Shown in pieces: positions 1-11,324 of a stretch of 64,000 nt of DNA. The notes under the pieces were generated by a model. The model was given only the letters and a program-made list of their open reading frames with translations, ran no database searches and had not been told where the DNA came from. Every line of letters starts with the position of its first letter. Positions within the stretch are counted from its first letter, which is position 1. A program made the translations under genes and the position numbers. Source of the DNA: Puccinellia tenuiflora (lineage: Eukaryota > Streptophyta > Magnoliopsida > Poales > Poaceae); contig QRDG01001837.1 of assembly GCA_012064385.1 (NCBI GenBank), positions 1 to 64,000 of the forward strand, read 5' to 3'.

Positions 1-504
1 AGAGAGAGTGCATTTGTGAAACCATGAACCCCAGTCCATTTTAATCATAAGAAACACCTTTCCAACAACTTATAAGCATTTTCCATTTTCTGCATTTAAA
101 AATCCGAAAATACAAAAACACTTTATATCTTGCATTCACAATACAAAACCCAAAAATATCATCCATCATTGTTTCCACCATCCTTGCATATTTATTTATT
201 ATCATTGCATATTTATTTCTTGTTTGCATTTGTTATATTTTCATATCATTCTCACACCTTGTGCTTGACAACCACTTGGTGAGGTTGAGGGCACAAAACA
301 ATTTACTTTGTTTTGCAGGTTTTCAAGGGAAGGATAAGAAGATAAATCTTTCACTACTGATTCCCCGAGAGTTCGATATTAAACCCTCGAGTCACCCCTC
401 GTGGGGAAAAACTGTCTTTCCTATACTATACACTCTGCACTTGGAGTCTCAACCTAACCCATATTCTTTTGACGCAGGTAACTACGTCAAGGGCCATCAA
501 GACA
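1..504 (+). repeat. 5' LTR of the Athila-like element (3' part only)
   Basis: It matches the 3' LTR from 6248 onward until that copy is cut at 6703. Its end is placed at an ACA six bases before the primer-binding site. The end is inferred because the partner copy is truncated before reaching it. Confidence 0.8.
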
Positions 505-510
505 ATTTTC

Positions 511-528
511 TGGCGCCGTTGCCGGGGA
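511..528 (+). other. Primer-binding site, tRNA-Asp type
   Basis: TGGCGCCGTTGCCGGGGA is complementary to the 3' end of plant tRNA-Asp including CCA. This primer is characteristic of Athila-lineage elements, and the site lies just inside the LTR as expected for minus-strand priming. Confidence 0.85.
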
Positions 529-832
529 ATCATTGCTGTAAAGATTTGTCCAAGGAGCATCTCACAACAAAGTCAACTTCATCACCAACTTGTGCTAACA
601 CCTAAGCTTGGGGAGGTTGCACCTAAGTGAGCATCATCTTATCCATCTTTACCTTCAAATCATTTTATTTTGTTTTGTTTTTGTCTTGCATATCATCTTT
701 ATATTTCGGTTTGCATATTTTATTTTCAGTTTTGCATTTTGTGTTGCATTTGTCATTTCAGTTTGCATTGTTTAGTGTCATTTTACTTTCAGTTTTGCAT
801 TTAAAAATAAAAACACATAAAAATCTGCAAAA

Positions 833-1745
833 ATGGGTGATAGAACTAAGTTGTGTGACTACACAAACATTCCAAATGATCAATTTATTGCTAGGCCCAT
901 TGCCACACCTAAGATAACAGCTGATAGTTATGAAGTAAGTCCTAGTTTGTTGAACTTGATAACTAGGGAACAATTTGGCAGTAGTGCTATGGAGGATGCC
1001 TCTATGCATCTTCATGATTTTGTTGAAATATGTGACATGCAAAATTTTTAAAATGTGGAAAGTGATATTCTAAAACTGAAATTATTTCCTTTCTCACTTA
1101 GAGGAAAAGACAGAGTGGTTGCATTCACTACCTATTGATAGCATTAATTCTTGGAGTGATCTAAAAGAAGCTTTCATTAAGAAATATTATCCTCCTGCTA
1201 AAATTTTGCAAAATAGAGACAATATCCTTTCTTTTAGGCAAAATGAAAATGAACATGTTGCTATGGCTTGGGATAGGATAAAACTTATGCTTAGAACTTG
1301 TCCTTCACATGGGGTTAATGAATGGACCACATTACACTATTTTTATAATGGTGTAAATTACATGTCTAGAAATATTCTTGATTCAGCTGCTGGAGGGGCT
1401 TTTATGGGAAAAACTATAGTAGAAGCTAAGAACATCTTAGAAAGTATTTTGCAAAACCATAGTCAATGGAATACTAAAAGAGCACCTAATCCATCTAAGA
1501 GAGTAAACTCCATAGAAGAAACAAATGATTTGTCATCTAAAATGGACACTATCCTTGCTTTCATTAATAAACAAAATATTGAGGATGTCCCTTTGCAAGA
1601 ACTAGTTGGTAGTAATCTTGAAAGTGTTGATGTTAACTTCATTAGGAACTATGGTAATAATGGGTATGGTAACAACAATTATAATCTCTATAATAAACCC
1701 CCATATGTGCCAAACAAATATACCACTAGTAGCAATGTTTTCTAG
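833..1745 (+). pseudogene. gag remnant of the Athila-like element
   Basis: The frame opens at the ATG at 833 (MGDRTKLCDY), stops at a TAA at 1049-1051, then shifts frame near 1110 and continues to 1745. The second part carries the retrotransposon Gag capsid signature (a W-H-S-L-P-I-D segment and KEAFIKKYYPP) and ends in an Asn/Gly/Tyr-rich tail. The intact protein would form the virus-like particle. One nonsense codon and one frameshift make it inactive. It lies directly after the 5' leader, the normal position for gag. Confidence 0.8.
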
Positions 1746-1852
1746 TGACTGAAAATACCATTAGGTCATTTATAGAGCTTAGTAAGGAATTTATATCTAA
1801 GTTCGAAAAACAAGACTCTTTGTTTGAAAGGGTAGATCAGCTCACTAAGTAA

Positions 1853-2650
1853 GTTTCCTCATTAAAGAACACCATTACAACTCAAAAATATGAGGAAACA
1901 ATTAAATATTGCCAAGAGGTTATAAATAAATCTTGGGAACACATTCATGAGCAAGAGAGAGTTGCTAAGGAAACTATTATGGTAATGAAAGAGAGAAAAG
2001 TTGATGAAGTTAAAATGCTTAATGAAGTCAAGGAACCACTACTTGACTTAGATAATTGTAGCTTGCATGAATTAATATCTATATTACAAAAAGTTGCAAG
2101 TGATCCTTCCATGAACTCCAACCAAGCAGGTTTTGGTTCTTTTATTGCTAATCATGTTTTAAAAGAAAAGATTGCTAGGTACAACAAAGAAGCTATGATA
2201 CCACCTAAGCTTGGGGATGTATGGATTCCCAAAGTACTAGTAACCATTGGAAAAGAGACACACCATGCTATATTAGATCTAGGATCTAGTGTCTCTATTT
2301 TATCTAAAGAATTATATGAAGTTCTTGAATTAAAGAATCTTGAAAAATGCTCTATTGAACTTGCACTTGCTGATGATTCCATTAAACATGCTTTAGGAAA
2401 AGTAAGTGATGTTATGGTAGAGTTGCATATGACATTTGTACCTGTTGATTTTCTAATCATGGATATGGGGAATAAAACCTCTAGTCCAATTATTCTTGGA
2501 AGACCTTTTCTTCGTACCACATGTGCTATCATTGATTCAAAAGAAGGGAATGTGAAGTTTCAGTTTCCACACAAGAAGTGCATGGAACATTTCCCAAGGA
2601 AGAGGGACACACCAAAGTTCAAGTTCCCTCATGAGTTTCGTCCATCATAA
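1853..2650 (+). pseudogene. Aspartic protease (PR) remnant of the Athila-like element
   Basis: The frame is open from just after a TAA at 1850-1852 to a stop at 2648-2650. The first half is a charged linker (HIHEQERVAKET), probably the Gag C-terminus. The second half is a retropepsin domain: the active-site motif appears as ILDLGSS, followed by the hydrophobic strand and ILGRPFL typical of the Athila protease C-terminal half. The enzyme would process Gag in the particle. Gag and PR appear to have been one reading frame. No pol domain follows, which is unusual because protease normally leads into RT. Confidence 0.8.
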
Positions 2651-4626
2651 GTATCAAAGAAGCGCTTTACGGGAGGCAACCCGGTTGTTTTATTTTTGAT
2701 TTTCTTTGTGTCCTCTTGCTGTAACAAGAGACTTAATTTTAGTTTAGTTTCTTGAATTTTTAATAAAGTGCCAAGTTTTACCTATTTTGGTATGAAAAAG
2801 TTGCTATTTGCATTCGGAGATTTTATTCCAGCACGAATCTGTGCATGGTTTGATTTTTCATTCCTATTATGTAACTCTGAATGAGCTGAAATTTTTACTG
2901 TAACTGAAACTTTTCATCCTCTGTATGCATGAATTTTTTCAGAATTTTTCAACATTCTTAAGTCGGGTAGAAAAATGCGTTTCACAGCTGCTGTTTTTCT
3001 GGAAAGATTCTGTCCCATTTTGTTTGATGCATTCTTTGAAATTTTAACTTGAATCTTTTTGATCCAATTGAGTTTATAAGTAGGAATACAACATTATACA
3101 CTCTCTGGAAATTAATATGAATTTTTGTCTAAGGATTCTATGCAGCAAGTAATTCATTTGTCTATCACCACTAATATCACCACACAGAAAAGAAATAGGA
3201 GAAACAGTGTTTTGAAGTTTTTTCACAGGGATTCGAGGAGATGCACCAAGAGCTATCCAAGGATGGTGAAAAACCATAAGCTTGGGGATGTGAATACAAC
3301 CACACTTGACCAACACACTCTCGGTTTGCACACGTCTAACTTCTGTTTTTCGATCAATGCACTTTATCGCATAAACATGGAGCGTCTTTTATTTGCTTTT
3401 TATTTTGGTTTTTGTTTTGAGAACACCACTATCATTTTTATATGAGAGAGCTACTGGAAGTTTGGGTTGATTAAGTTGGATGCTATAATAATATTGGGAA
3501 AGGGATGTTTGAGTTGATTTAAAAAGATACATATAGTTGCATAATTCATGTGTTTTTTAATGAGTGTTAATTTGCAAGTGTTTTATCAAGAGCTATCTTT
3601 TATTCATGTTTTGATGCTGAATGTTACTTTACTTTGTTTGACATGGATGGGTTAGTTCTATGGACACTTGTGCATGCATTTAGATGGTCAACTTTCTCCC
3701 TTTTGCTAGCCCAAAATTCCAACAAGTAAAAACTTGTTTTCCAACACCTTCAACCAAAGTTTTTCCAGTGAGTCCACCATATCTACCTATTAGCTTTATG
3801 CTATTCCGAGTATGTTTATCATGTTACTTTGTGTTATCTATACCACTGAATTAAAATGTTTATGTTATTGATTGTTATGGGAAAGTTGGTTAAATAGCTC
3901 TCACACCTTACTATTGTATTAATAAACACGAACCATTGTGATTAAAATTATGAAGTTGTGAGATTGACAAGAGTCTTGGTTGGTAGTTAGCCCAAATGTG
4001 CTGTCACATGGCAAGCTTTCAACATGCTCATAATTATATTTAGTTGATATCATGTACTTTTGTTTATGGATGCCTATCGTAGTGCCAAATAAATGTGGAA
4101 ACTATGTGAGTTTAAGTATTTTGTACAAATGGCTAGAGAGACACCTGGGCCGCTAATCTAAGCCATGCTGCCATGGTGGAAATTTACTTACATGCTATGT
4201 GAAACCTTTAGTGATGCACCTCATAATAAAAGGCTACATCAATAGTAAATAAAAAAGGGTGTTGAGATTGTTCATTATGTTTATGTGTCTTGTCATTTTG
4301 ACATGGGCTTGTTCCATGTCCTGGGACAAGAGGTACCCCAGCTGACCCTCTTGTTGACGCTATTATACAATGACTTTTACTTGAACTTGCTTTGTATCCC
4401 AAGTTGAGTAACACCATGGTGTAGGTACTCATATTCAAGGGGCATGAAACTTTAAAAAATTTCTTTGTCAAGCACACTACTCATATTTGCTTTCACTTTA
4501 AACTTTAACCATTCAAGATGTTATGATAAGGGGTAATGAGAGCTTGACACCAATACCACATTGCAAACATTAACTTAAGTAGAAGTATTTGGAAGTTAGA
4601 TGAAACTTGTTCATGTTTTACCTCTA

Positions 4627-4665
<39 letters not shown>

Positions 4666-4982
4666 TTCCAAAGTGTCCACTTTTATATTCAGTTTTATAA
4701 GAGTACTCTATGACCATTATAGGATGTTTTTACTCTTCATTATGCATACATTTGCTCCATAGTACTTTCTTCTATGTTACACATTGTTAATTATCATTGA
4801 ACATCCTTGCATTGAATATTTGATATCACTTCATAATCTATCTTGCATATTGCTACTCCTTTAAATAATGAATCATTTGACTTTATGTAGCAATAGTAAT
4901 CATCTTTGATATCCATTGATAGTCTTAAAATGCAAAGTCCATGTTGGTTTTATCACCTTTATACTCGAGGACGAGTATAGGT
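2651..4982 (+). other. Long non-coding region between protease and 3' LTR
   Basis: This is an AT-rich stretch with no ORF that resembles RT, RNase H, integrase or envelope. It begins with a segment around ACGGGAGGCAACCCGG. It contains a copy of the 12-base motif TAAGCTTGGGGA at 3277-3288, identical to the polypurine-type motif next to the 3' LTR. Further copies lie upstream at 603-614 and 2206-2217. A (TA)n microsatellite lies at 4630-4663. I see nothing else recognisable. Confidence 0.6.
4630..4663. repeat. (TA)n microsatellite
   Basis: About sixteen uninterrupted TA dinucleotides in the 3' untranslated part of the Athila-like element. Confidence 0.95.
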
Positions 4983-4994
4983 TAAGCTTGGGGA
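4983..4994 (+). other. Polypurine-tract-type motif before the 3' LTR
   Basis: TAAGCTTGGGGA abuts the TGTTGATG start of the LTR, which is the position of the plus-strand primer. The same 12-mer occurs three more times in the element in the same orientation. Confidence 0.65.
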
Positions 4995-6703
4995 TGTTGA
5001 TGCATGTAAAATGCATACATGAACTTTGCATTATATTACTTATATTTCAATCATATTTGCATCATATAAGGGTTATATCATTGATTTATATTGATTTTGG
5101 GAAGATTTCACAGTTTTCCTATTTTTCTGGAATTAACCCTGCACTGGCAGAAAACCCTATTTTCTATATTTTGATGTTTCAGGGACCCAAACGACGTCCA
5201 AATGACCTGAAAATTTACGAGCATCATTTTTTGGAAGGAACGAAGCTCGGAAGTCAAGGAAGCGCTCGAGAGGAGGCCTAAGGACCAAATTAGGTGGTCC
5301 CATGCGGCCAGATTCCTTGGCCCCGTGGGGACCCCTATTTTGGGCCTCGAGGCTCCGTTGCCGTCGATCTTCGTCCCCACGCCTCCGTCTTGACCTAAAA
5401 ACGCCTATAAAAATTGTCCCCCGATGTTTTCCAGAACAGAGCGCCACCGAAACACAGAAACACCGAAACAGAGACCTGGAGCTACAGATTGGAGGGGGAA
5501 AACTCCGGCGGGGCGCTGCCGGTGTGGTCTCCATCTCCCCCAACGACATCTCCACCGTCTCCATGATGAAGAGGGAGTAGTCCACCCCTTGACTATGGGT
5601 TTGTGGAAGTAACTTATGTATCTCTCCTCTCTTTGAACTTCACTAATTAGCACCGTATGAGCTGCCGAACATGATTACGGTCATCTATGTAATTCCTTTG
5701 TGGTGGATCTCTTTATGAGTTAATATATGTTTGAGATTGCAATTGTTTTGTTTCAGTTATGAAAGTAGATGCATATTATGTACCCCGTTCTTGTCTACTT
5801 GTTTTGATCAAGCATGTTTATGAGAGCTTTGTGTGGGGGAACGTGTGCATTAGTTGGAGTAATGAGGGGGTGGCTAGTGCGGTGAAAGTGAGAGAAGTTC
5901 CGCGATCCACTTGGGTATTTTTACCTTACTTTGTTGCCTCACTAGGGATAGAGGAAAATACCATGCTACCGGAGGTGTGGGTGTAACCATTGCCACTTCT
6001 CCATGACTAGATCTAGCATGTTCTTATTTTAACTTCATATCATAAGACTTAAAGCTATGCTCTGATTTATCTTAATTACTGAGGTGCTAAGATTTAATTC
6101 ACATCTTGGTGGAGTGTAAGAGAGATTAATAACCAAAAGATCTCTATGTTAGGACGTGATGCCCATATAATTAGTAACTTGTCATAAAACTTTGTGTTGC
6201 AATCTCATATGTTAATTCTAGTGTTCCATTGTCTACCACTTTATTAAAGAGAGAGTGCATTTGTGAAACCATGAACCCTGGTCTATTTTTAATCATAAGA
6301 AACACCTTTCCAATAACTTATAAGCATTTTCCATTTTCTGCCATTTAAAATACGAAACTACAAAAACACTTTTATATCTTGCATTCACAATACAAAACCC
6401 AAAAATATCATCCATCATTGTTTCCACCATCCTTGCATATTTATTTATCATCATTGCATATTTATTTCTTGTTTGCATTTGTTATATTTTCATATCATTC
6501 TCACACCTTGTGCTTGACAACCACTTGGTGAGGTTGAGGGCACAAAACAATTTACTTTGTTTTGCAGGTTTTCAAGACAAGGATAAGAAGATAAATCTTT
6601 CACTACTGATTCCCCGAGAGTTCGATATTAAACCCTCGAGTCACCCCTAGTGGGGAAAACTGTCTTTCCTATACTATACACTCTGCACTTGGAGTCTCAA
6701 CCT
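4995..6703 (+). repeat. 3' LTR of the Athila-like element, truncated at its 3' end
   Basis: It starts with TGTTGATGCATG after the purine motif and contains a GC-rich promoter-like zone near 5280-5480. From 6248 it duplicates the window's first bases. The final ~45 bases present in the 5' copy are missing and are replaced by the arm of an inverted repeat at 6704. Confidence 0.85.
5406..5413 (+). promoter_or_regulatory. TATA box of the Athila-like LTR
   Basis: TATAAAAA lies just downstream of the GC-rich segment in the LTR, a position expected for the U3 promoter. Confidence 0.55.
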
Positions 6704-7257
6704 AAGCCCAACTTCTCCTAAGTCCTTTTTAGGCTTCATAGGAGTTCAGGACGAGTTATGCCTGTAGTATTTAGTCAAAATTTGCGAGTCACCCCTAGCC
6801 GGCCATTGAAAATAAAGGAACCGACACAGCTCATACACTAGACCCCTATTTAGAGGCAAAGAGGCCCTGGAACATAGCTCAGTTGCGTCCATACTACAGT
6901 TAATCCTTGTAAGCAAGGTATGCAAGTTATGAATGAGCCCCGTGAGCTCCTCATACAATGTATCATGATTATTATTATCAAAGGAAATAAAGCCGACTGC
7001 ATTTGAAATTGAAATCATTTGTCGAAACACTCAGTATGTGTGCTTTATTACATTTTGATCTTGAGGTTCTTGGGGGCTTGTTTTTAAGAAGAAAAAAAAA
7101 TCAAACTTTAGACTCTTGAACCCGGCTCAGAAGCCGACTCTTTCCTGATTTTAGCTGGTAAGTTAGATGCAACTCGCAAATTTTGACTAAATACTACAGG
7201 CATAACTCGTCCTGAACTCCTATGAAGCCTAAAAAGGACTTAGGAGAAGTTGGGCTT
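6704..7257. repeat. Perfect 86-bp inverted repeat with 382-bp spacer
   Basis: Positions 6704-6789 are the exact reverse complement of 7172-7257; identity stops one base beyond each end. The left arm starts precisely where the Athila-like LTR is broken. The right arm continues into sequence belonging to Tat-A. The spacer has no convincing coding content; a 94-codon minus-strand frame in it (6746-7030) is unrecognised. I see no flanking target duplication, so a break-repair inversion fits better than a TIR transposon. Confidence 0.9.
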
Positions 7258-7470
7258 GTTAGAGCGAAACTGTTAGTAAAAGTCACGCGAGGCCTACTTA
7301 TTCATCAGCGTAAATGTCAGATGGGTTATAAGAACCAAAATAATTTATATAAAGTGGGCAATAAAACAGGCCTATCACATAAAAGCAAGACATTCAAGGG
7401 CATGTCACCTCAAAGATAAAGTTTTTACATCTCAAAAGCCGAACAACACGGCATCAGATAAAGACAAAGT

Positions 7471-10400
7471 CTAAAAATCATCCAAAGGATGAGCCTCTTG
7501 CGCAGGAGCAAAACTTGAAGTTGGAGCATTAGCTGCAGCACCTTGAGCAGAGCTGCCAGGCGCAGACGGGTCCTTTAAAACAGTGGCGGTTCCTTCATCT
7601 GGAATTTGGGAGTCGACAGCGCCATCTGGCCGGGCTCGATCAAGAGTAGGTGCTGCAGGTGTTGATAGCGTGGGCCCTGTTGAAGTAGATGCGCCAACAC
7701 CCAACTGAGAAGGATGGCCGAACTCCACAACCGGAGGAGTCGCCATGACAATTTTTTGGTTGTTGGAGTCGTACCGATGAGTCCATATTTCCGAGTCCAT
7801 GTTCTCCACGATCTGGCAGGCAAACGGCCTGAGAGATTTCTGCAGAGATTCAAGGTCTTCCTTGGTAAATGGGGAGCCGTCTTCATGTTGTTCTGGCTTG
7901 CCCAGGGTTAGCAGTGCAGGATTCATAGTTGTTGGATAGTACGATCGCACCAAGGTCAGGACTCGGACAGCAGCACGTCTCAAGGACGACTCCTTCCAGG
8001 CCTTCACATAAGTAGGAGCTCGAGACAACTCTCTAACTAGCCGCTCAGGAGCTGAAGGACACTTCTTCTGAGGAGACAGATAGGTCACAATGGCTTTTGC
8101 ACCCTCCTGCAAACCATGGCAGTGATCCAGCAGCTCATTCATTTGTGGGCCAACTCCTAATTTCATCTTTTGAGAAGCTGAACCTGGATGGAGGGCAACA
8201 GATCAGTATAGCAAAGCAAAAGGGTTTTACAGTTACAGTGCAACATAGAGAATCAAGAGGGTTACCAAAGATGCGCTGGGTCATCACTTGGATGCCAGCG
8301 CGGCAATGGTCAAGGCCAGTGTTGAGGTCCTTAATGGCTTTCTCAGCAATTTTCTTGTTGTGAGAAGCCGTTTTCCTTTCATCCTCCAGATCGACACAGA
8401 CTTTTTTCAAGTCATTCTCAAGCTGGAGAGCATGATTCCTTTCAAATTCAGCAGATTTGGCGGAAGCAGCCGCCTTTTCCTCAAGTTCTTTCATGTCTCT
8501 CTGCATGCGAGAGACAGTGACCTGTAACAACAACAACACAAGGAGTCATATGTTAGAGGTAGCTCCAAGTCGTCAAAGAGGCACAACTTGGCGCTTGGGG
8601 GCTACAGGGAGTTCTTTTTCCCAAAGGGATGCAAGACAAGACTAGCAGTTCAACGTTTTTCATCAAATTCTACAGAAGTAAAAGCAGAGGAAATCGACCT
8701 ACGAGTCCCAAGATGTTGTGAACAAACAACTCGGAACTTGGGGGCTGCAGTGGTTCAAAGTTCAATTTTACATGGTGTGCACAGTGCAGATGGTAGCTCC
8801 GAGTTGTCGCAGGCTAAAACCCCGGTGCTTGGGGGCTACTCATGGATAAAATTTTAAATGAAAGACAGAGGTTTTCAGAGTCTATTAAGCTCCGAGTTGT
8901 CGTAGGCTAACAACCCGGCACTTGGGGGCTACTCACAGATCAAGAATTTTAAAGGCATCTGAGAAATTTTCAAAGTCTTCAGCTTCGAGTTGTTGCAAGC
9001 TAAAAACAACTCGGCGCCTGGGGGCTATAAGCATGAAGTTTAAATTTTTTCTCTACAAGAGATGACAGTAAAGCATAAAGCACCTACCTTAAGTCTCAAG
9101 TCACCACAGTTAGGTGCTTGGGGGCTACTGGCATGGTAAGAGATAATAATTTGTACAGGAAAAAGTGAAGGACTTACAATATGGATCATCTTCAAAGCCA
9201 TCAAGCTGGCCAGCTCCTCGCCCTTCACCCTGGTGGCCTCTTCGTTCCACTTGAAGGCCTCATCCCATACATCCATGAAGGACATGTTTTGCCCAATATG
9301 GAGTCGGCTATAGTCAATAGCGAGATCGGAGGCAGGGCCTGCAGGTCCCTTTTGGGATTCGGGGAGAGGTACCTGGGAAGTACTCGCCATGGCATGCTCA
9401 GATTGGGCCGCGGGTTGTGGCTTTGTGGCAGGAGAAGACTGGGTCCGAGTTGTTAACTTGGTTTCAGGAACCAGTGGTGGCATAGTAGCAATAGTAACCC
9501 CAGTGGAGGCAGCCACTGAAGGAGTCGTCTTCATGATAGTAGAGGTTGATGGTGGAGTTTCAGCTTGGCGTGCCGAGGTGACATCAGTTGCAGCAAAAAG
9601 CTTTGCAACCTTAGTCGAAGGCCGAGCCCTAAAAGAAGAACCAGAAAATTCAAAATCACAGAAAGATGCCTGCAAAGGAAATACAAACAAGTCGGAATAA
9701 TATGAGTGAAGAAGTTGATTTACCCAGCGTTGCTCCCCAAGTCCAAGGAGGCATTGGAGTCAGAAGATGGCATGGCTCTAGAATCGTACGAGTCCTCGGC
9801 CGAGGAAGGAGAGGCAGTGGGTGACTTGCGCTTCCGAGTGGTGGGAATCATAAGTGGAGCATCAGCTGGACCACTACTCCTCAGCTTCCTTGCCCTAGCG
9901 GCTAGTACGCCCTGTGATTGTTTGTGATCTTTAGTAAGAGCAGCTTGAGTTGGAGAAAGACATGAGAGGGGCACCTTTGGGACTCCAGTTCGCTCTTTCC
10001 TCTTCGTAGTCTTACGAGGAGTGGGGGCCGGGTCCTTGTCACTTGACGACTCGCCAGAGGAGGTTGTCACAGCAGTTGGTGGGTCCTCAGCAGAAGGACC
10101 CCTTGCATCATCACCATCAGGAGTCTCAGGAGTGGACTCCTGGTTTTCTTCTTCAATGCCTTCATTGCTTTTAGCTCTGGCATCTTGGTCATTGGGTGAC
10201 CACCAGCTATCAGTAAGCTATGCAAAAAGTTCAGAAAGGTACAATCAGATAAAGAAGGAGTTGAAATATAGTAAGAGTAAAGTCAAGAGTTAAGTCAAAT
10301 TACAAGTGTTGAGCAATTTACCGCTGGTGGAGGAGTTGTTACGCAGAAAGGTGAAAGACCAAAGCTTTCCTGGTCCTTCACCAGCTTGCCGGTCAGTTTC

Positions 10401-11283
10401 TTCACCAACCGATTAATATCAGTAGTACTGGCTTGATTATCCGTCATCCGGAGGTCGTCCGTCACACAGCGAGTGTACTCGACAATTAGCCGAGTCCTGT
10501 GGCTAAGTGGCTGGATCCTCCAAGTCGTCCAGCAGAGCACCAGATCCATTCCCCCGAGTCCATGCGCTACAAGAGCGCGGAGTCGTCTCATCAAGGAGTC
10601 GACTTTTGGATGAGCATCTTCAGAGCACTTTGCCTTCATATTGGCATTTATCTGGAGGTTATCAGGAGAGAAGTCGGGAAGATGGGGCTCGTCCGCAGGG
10701 GACGTGTCCTTGCAATGGAAGATTTCTGCCAGTCCTTGATATGACTCGGCAGGATAGGCTTTGGAAAAAGAGAGCCCTGGCGGCGCTGTAGAGCAACACC
10801 CCCACATTGAAGAAGTGGGCCACCAGCATGCTCAGGTTGGGGATTGCAGTAGAAGAGTTCAAGAAAGAAGTCCAAATCCGGCTTGATTTGAAGATAATCT
10901 TCGCATAAAGTTACGAAATTGGAGAGATTCAAGATGGAATTGGGGGCAAGATCATGGATTCTAAGCTTGTAGAAATCAAGGACCTGACAGAAAAAGAGAT
11001 TGCCGGGGGGAGTGAAGCTGTGGAAGAGATGCTCACCGAAGACGACGACCTCCCCGGCGGCCGGTGATGGTTCAGTTTCCTCGCCGGCGGCGCGCCAGGA
11101 GATGCTGGCAGAGATGAGCCCGGACTCCTCGTATCCCTTGAGGGTGTCCTGGGTCAGCAGAGATCTGCCCCAGTTGGCAGAGATTGTCCGCTTAGATGCG
11201 GGCGTGGCAGCGGCGGCGGCAATATCAATCACCGAAGCCATGGCCTTCTTCCCCTTCGCAGCCTTGGAGTGCTTGGGTGCCAT
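7471..11283 (-). pseudogene. Antisense extra ORF of Tat-A, spliced, with gypsy-associated N-terminal domain
   Basis: It is read right to left. The start codon is at 11281-11283 (MAPKHSKAAKGKK). The N-terminal part carries a domain I recognise as the Pfam 'putative gypsy type transposon' family (FVTLCEDYLQIKPDLDFF), then shifts frame near 10800. Ser/Pro/Thr-rich segments follow (10070-9720, 9690-9181), then a coiled coil (8539-8266) and a C-terminal exon ending at 7471. A canonical GT-AG intron on the minus strand spans 8184-8265 and keeps the frame. Repeat-rich introns appear to separate the other exons. The function of this protein family in Tat elements is unknown; extra ORFs in this position and orientation are known from Tat-lineage elements. 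It is degraded here by at least one frameshift. Confidence 0.7.
8593..9128. repeat. Degenerate tandem repeat with six copies of CTTGGGGGCTAC
   Basis: Six near-copies of CTTGGGGGCTAC begin near 8593, 8737, 8828, 8921, 9017 and 9117. Each is preceded by a variant of an AACTCGG segment. Spacing is roughly 90-145 bp. The array sits in the intron-like part of the antisense ORF of Tat-A. The core resembles a retrotransposon polypurine tract in the sense direction of Tat-A. Confidence 0.75.
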
Positions 11284-11317
11284 GGCAAGAGAAAGGTGCG
11301 CGCGTGATGGGGGGATA

Positions 11318-11324
11318 CTTTATA
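11318..11324 (-). promoter_or_regulatory. Possible TATA box of the antisense ORF of Tat-A
   Basis: The minus strand reads TATAAAG 35 bases upstream of the antisense ATG. This suggests an own promoter for the antisense gene at the LTR edge. The implied 5' UTR would be very short, so the assignment is tentative. Confidence 0.4.

Larger units (their letters stand above)
1..6703 (+). mobile_element. Athila-like Ty3/gypsy element, non-autonomous, both ends incomplete
   Basis: Sequence 1-458 recurs at 6248-6703, which defines an LTR pair. Between them are a primer site complementary to plant tRNA-Asp, a Gag remnant, an aspartic protease and a purine motif before the 3' LTR. These features fit the Athila lineage. 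No RT, RNase H or integrase is recognisable in the 2.3 kb between the protease and the 3' LTR, so the element cannot have moved by itself. The 5' LTR begins before the window. The 3' LTR stops abruptly at 6703, where an inverted repeat belonging to the next element begins. The LTR copies differ at roughly 15 places plus several indels over about 455 bp, so this is one of the older insertions here. Confidence 0.85.

Noticed and set aside
6746..7030. 94-codon minus-strand ORF inside the inverted repeat
   Set aside because: No domain recognised. It lies in the Tat-A-derived 3' region where spurious frames are common, and its C-terminal end runs into the repeat arm.
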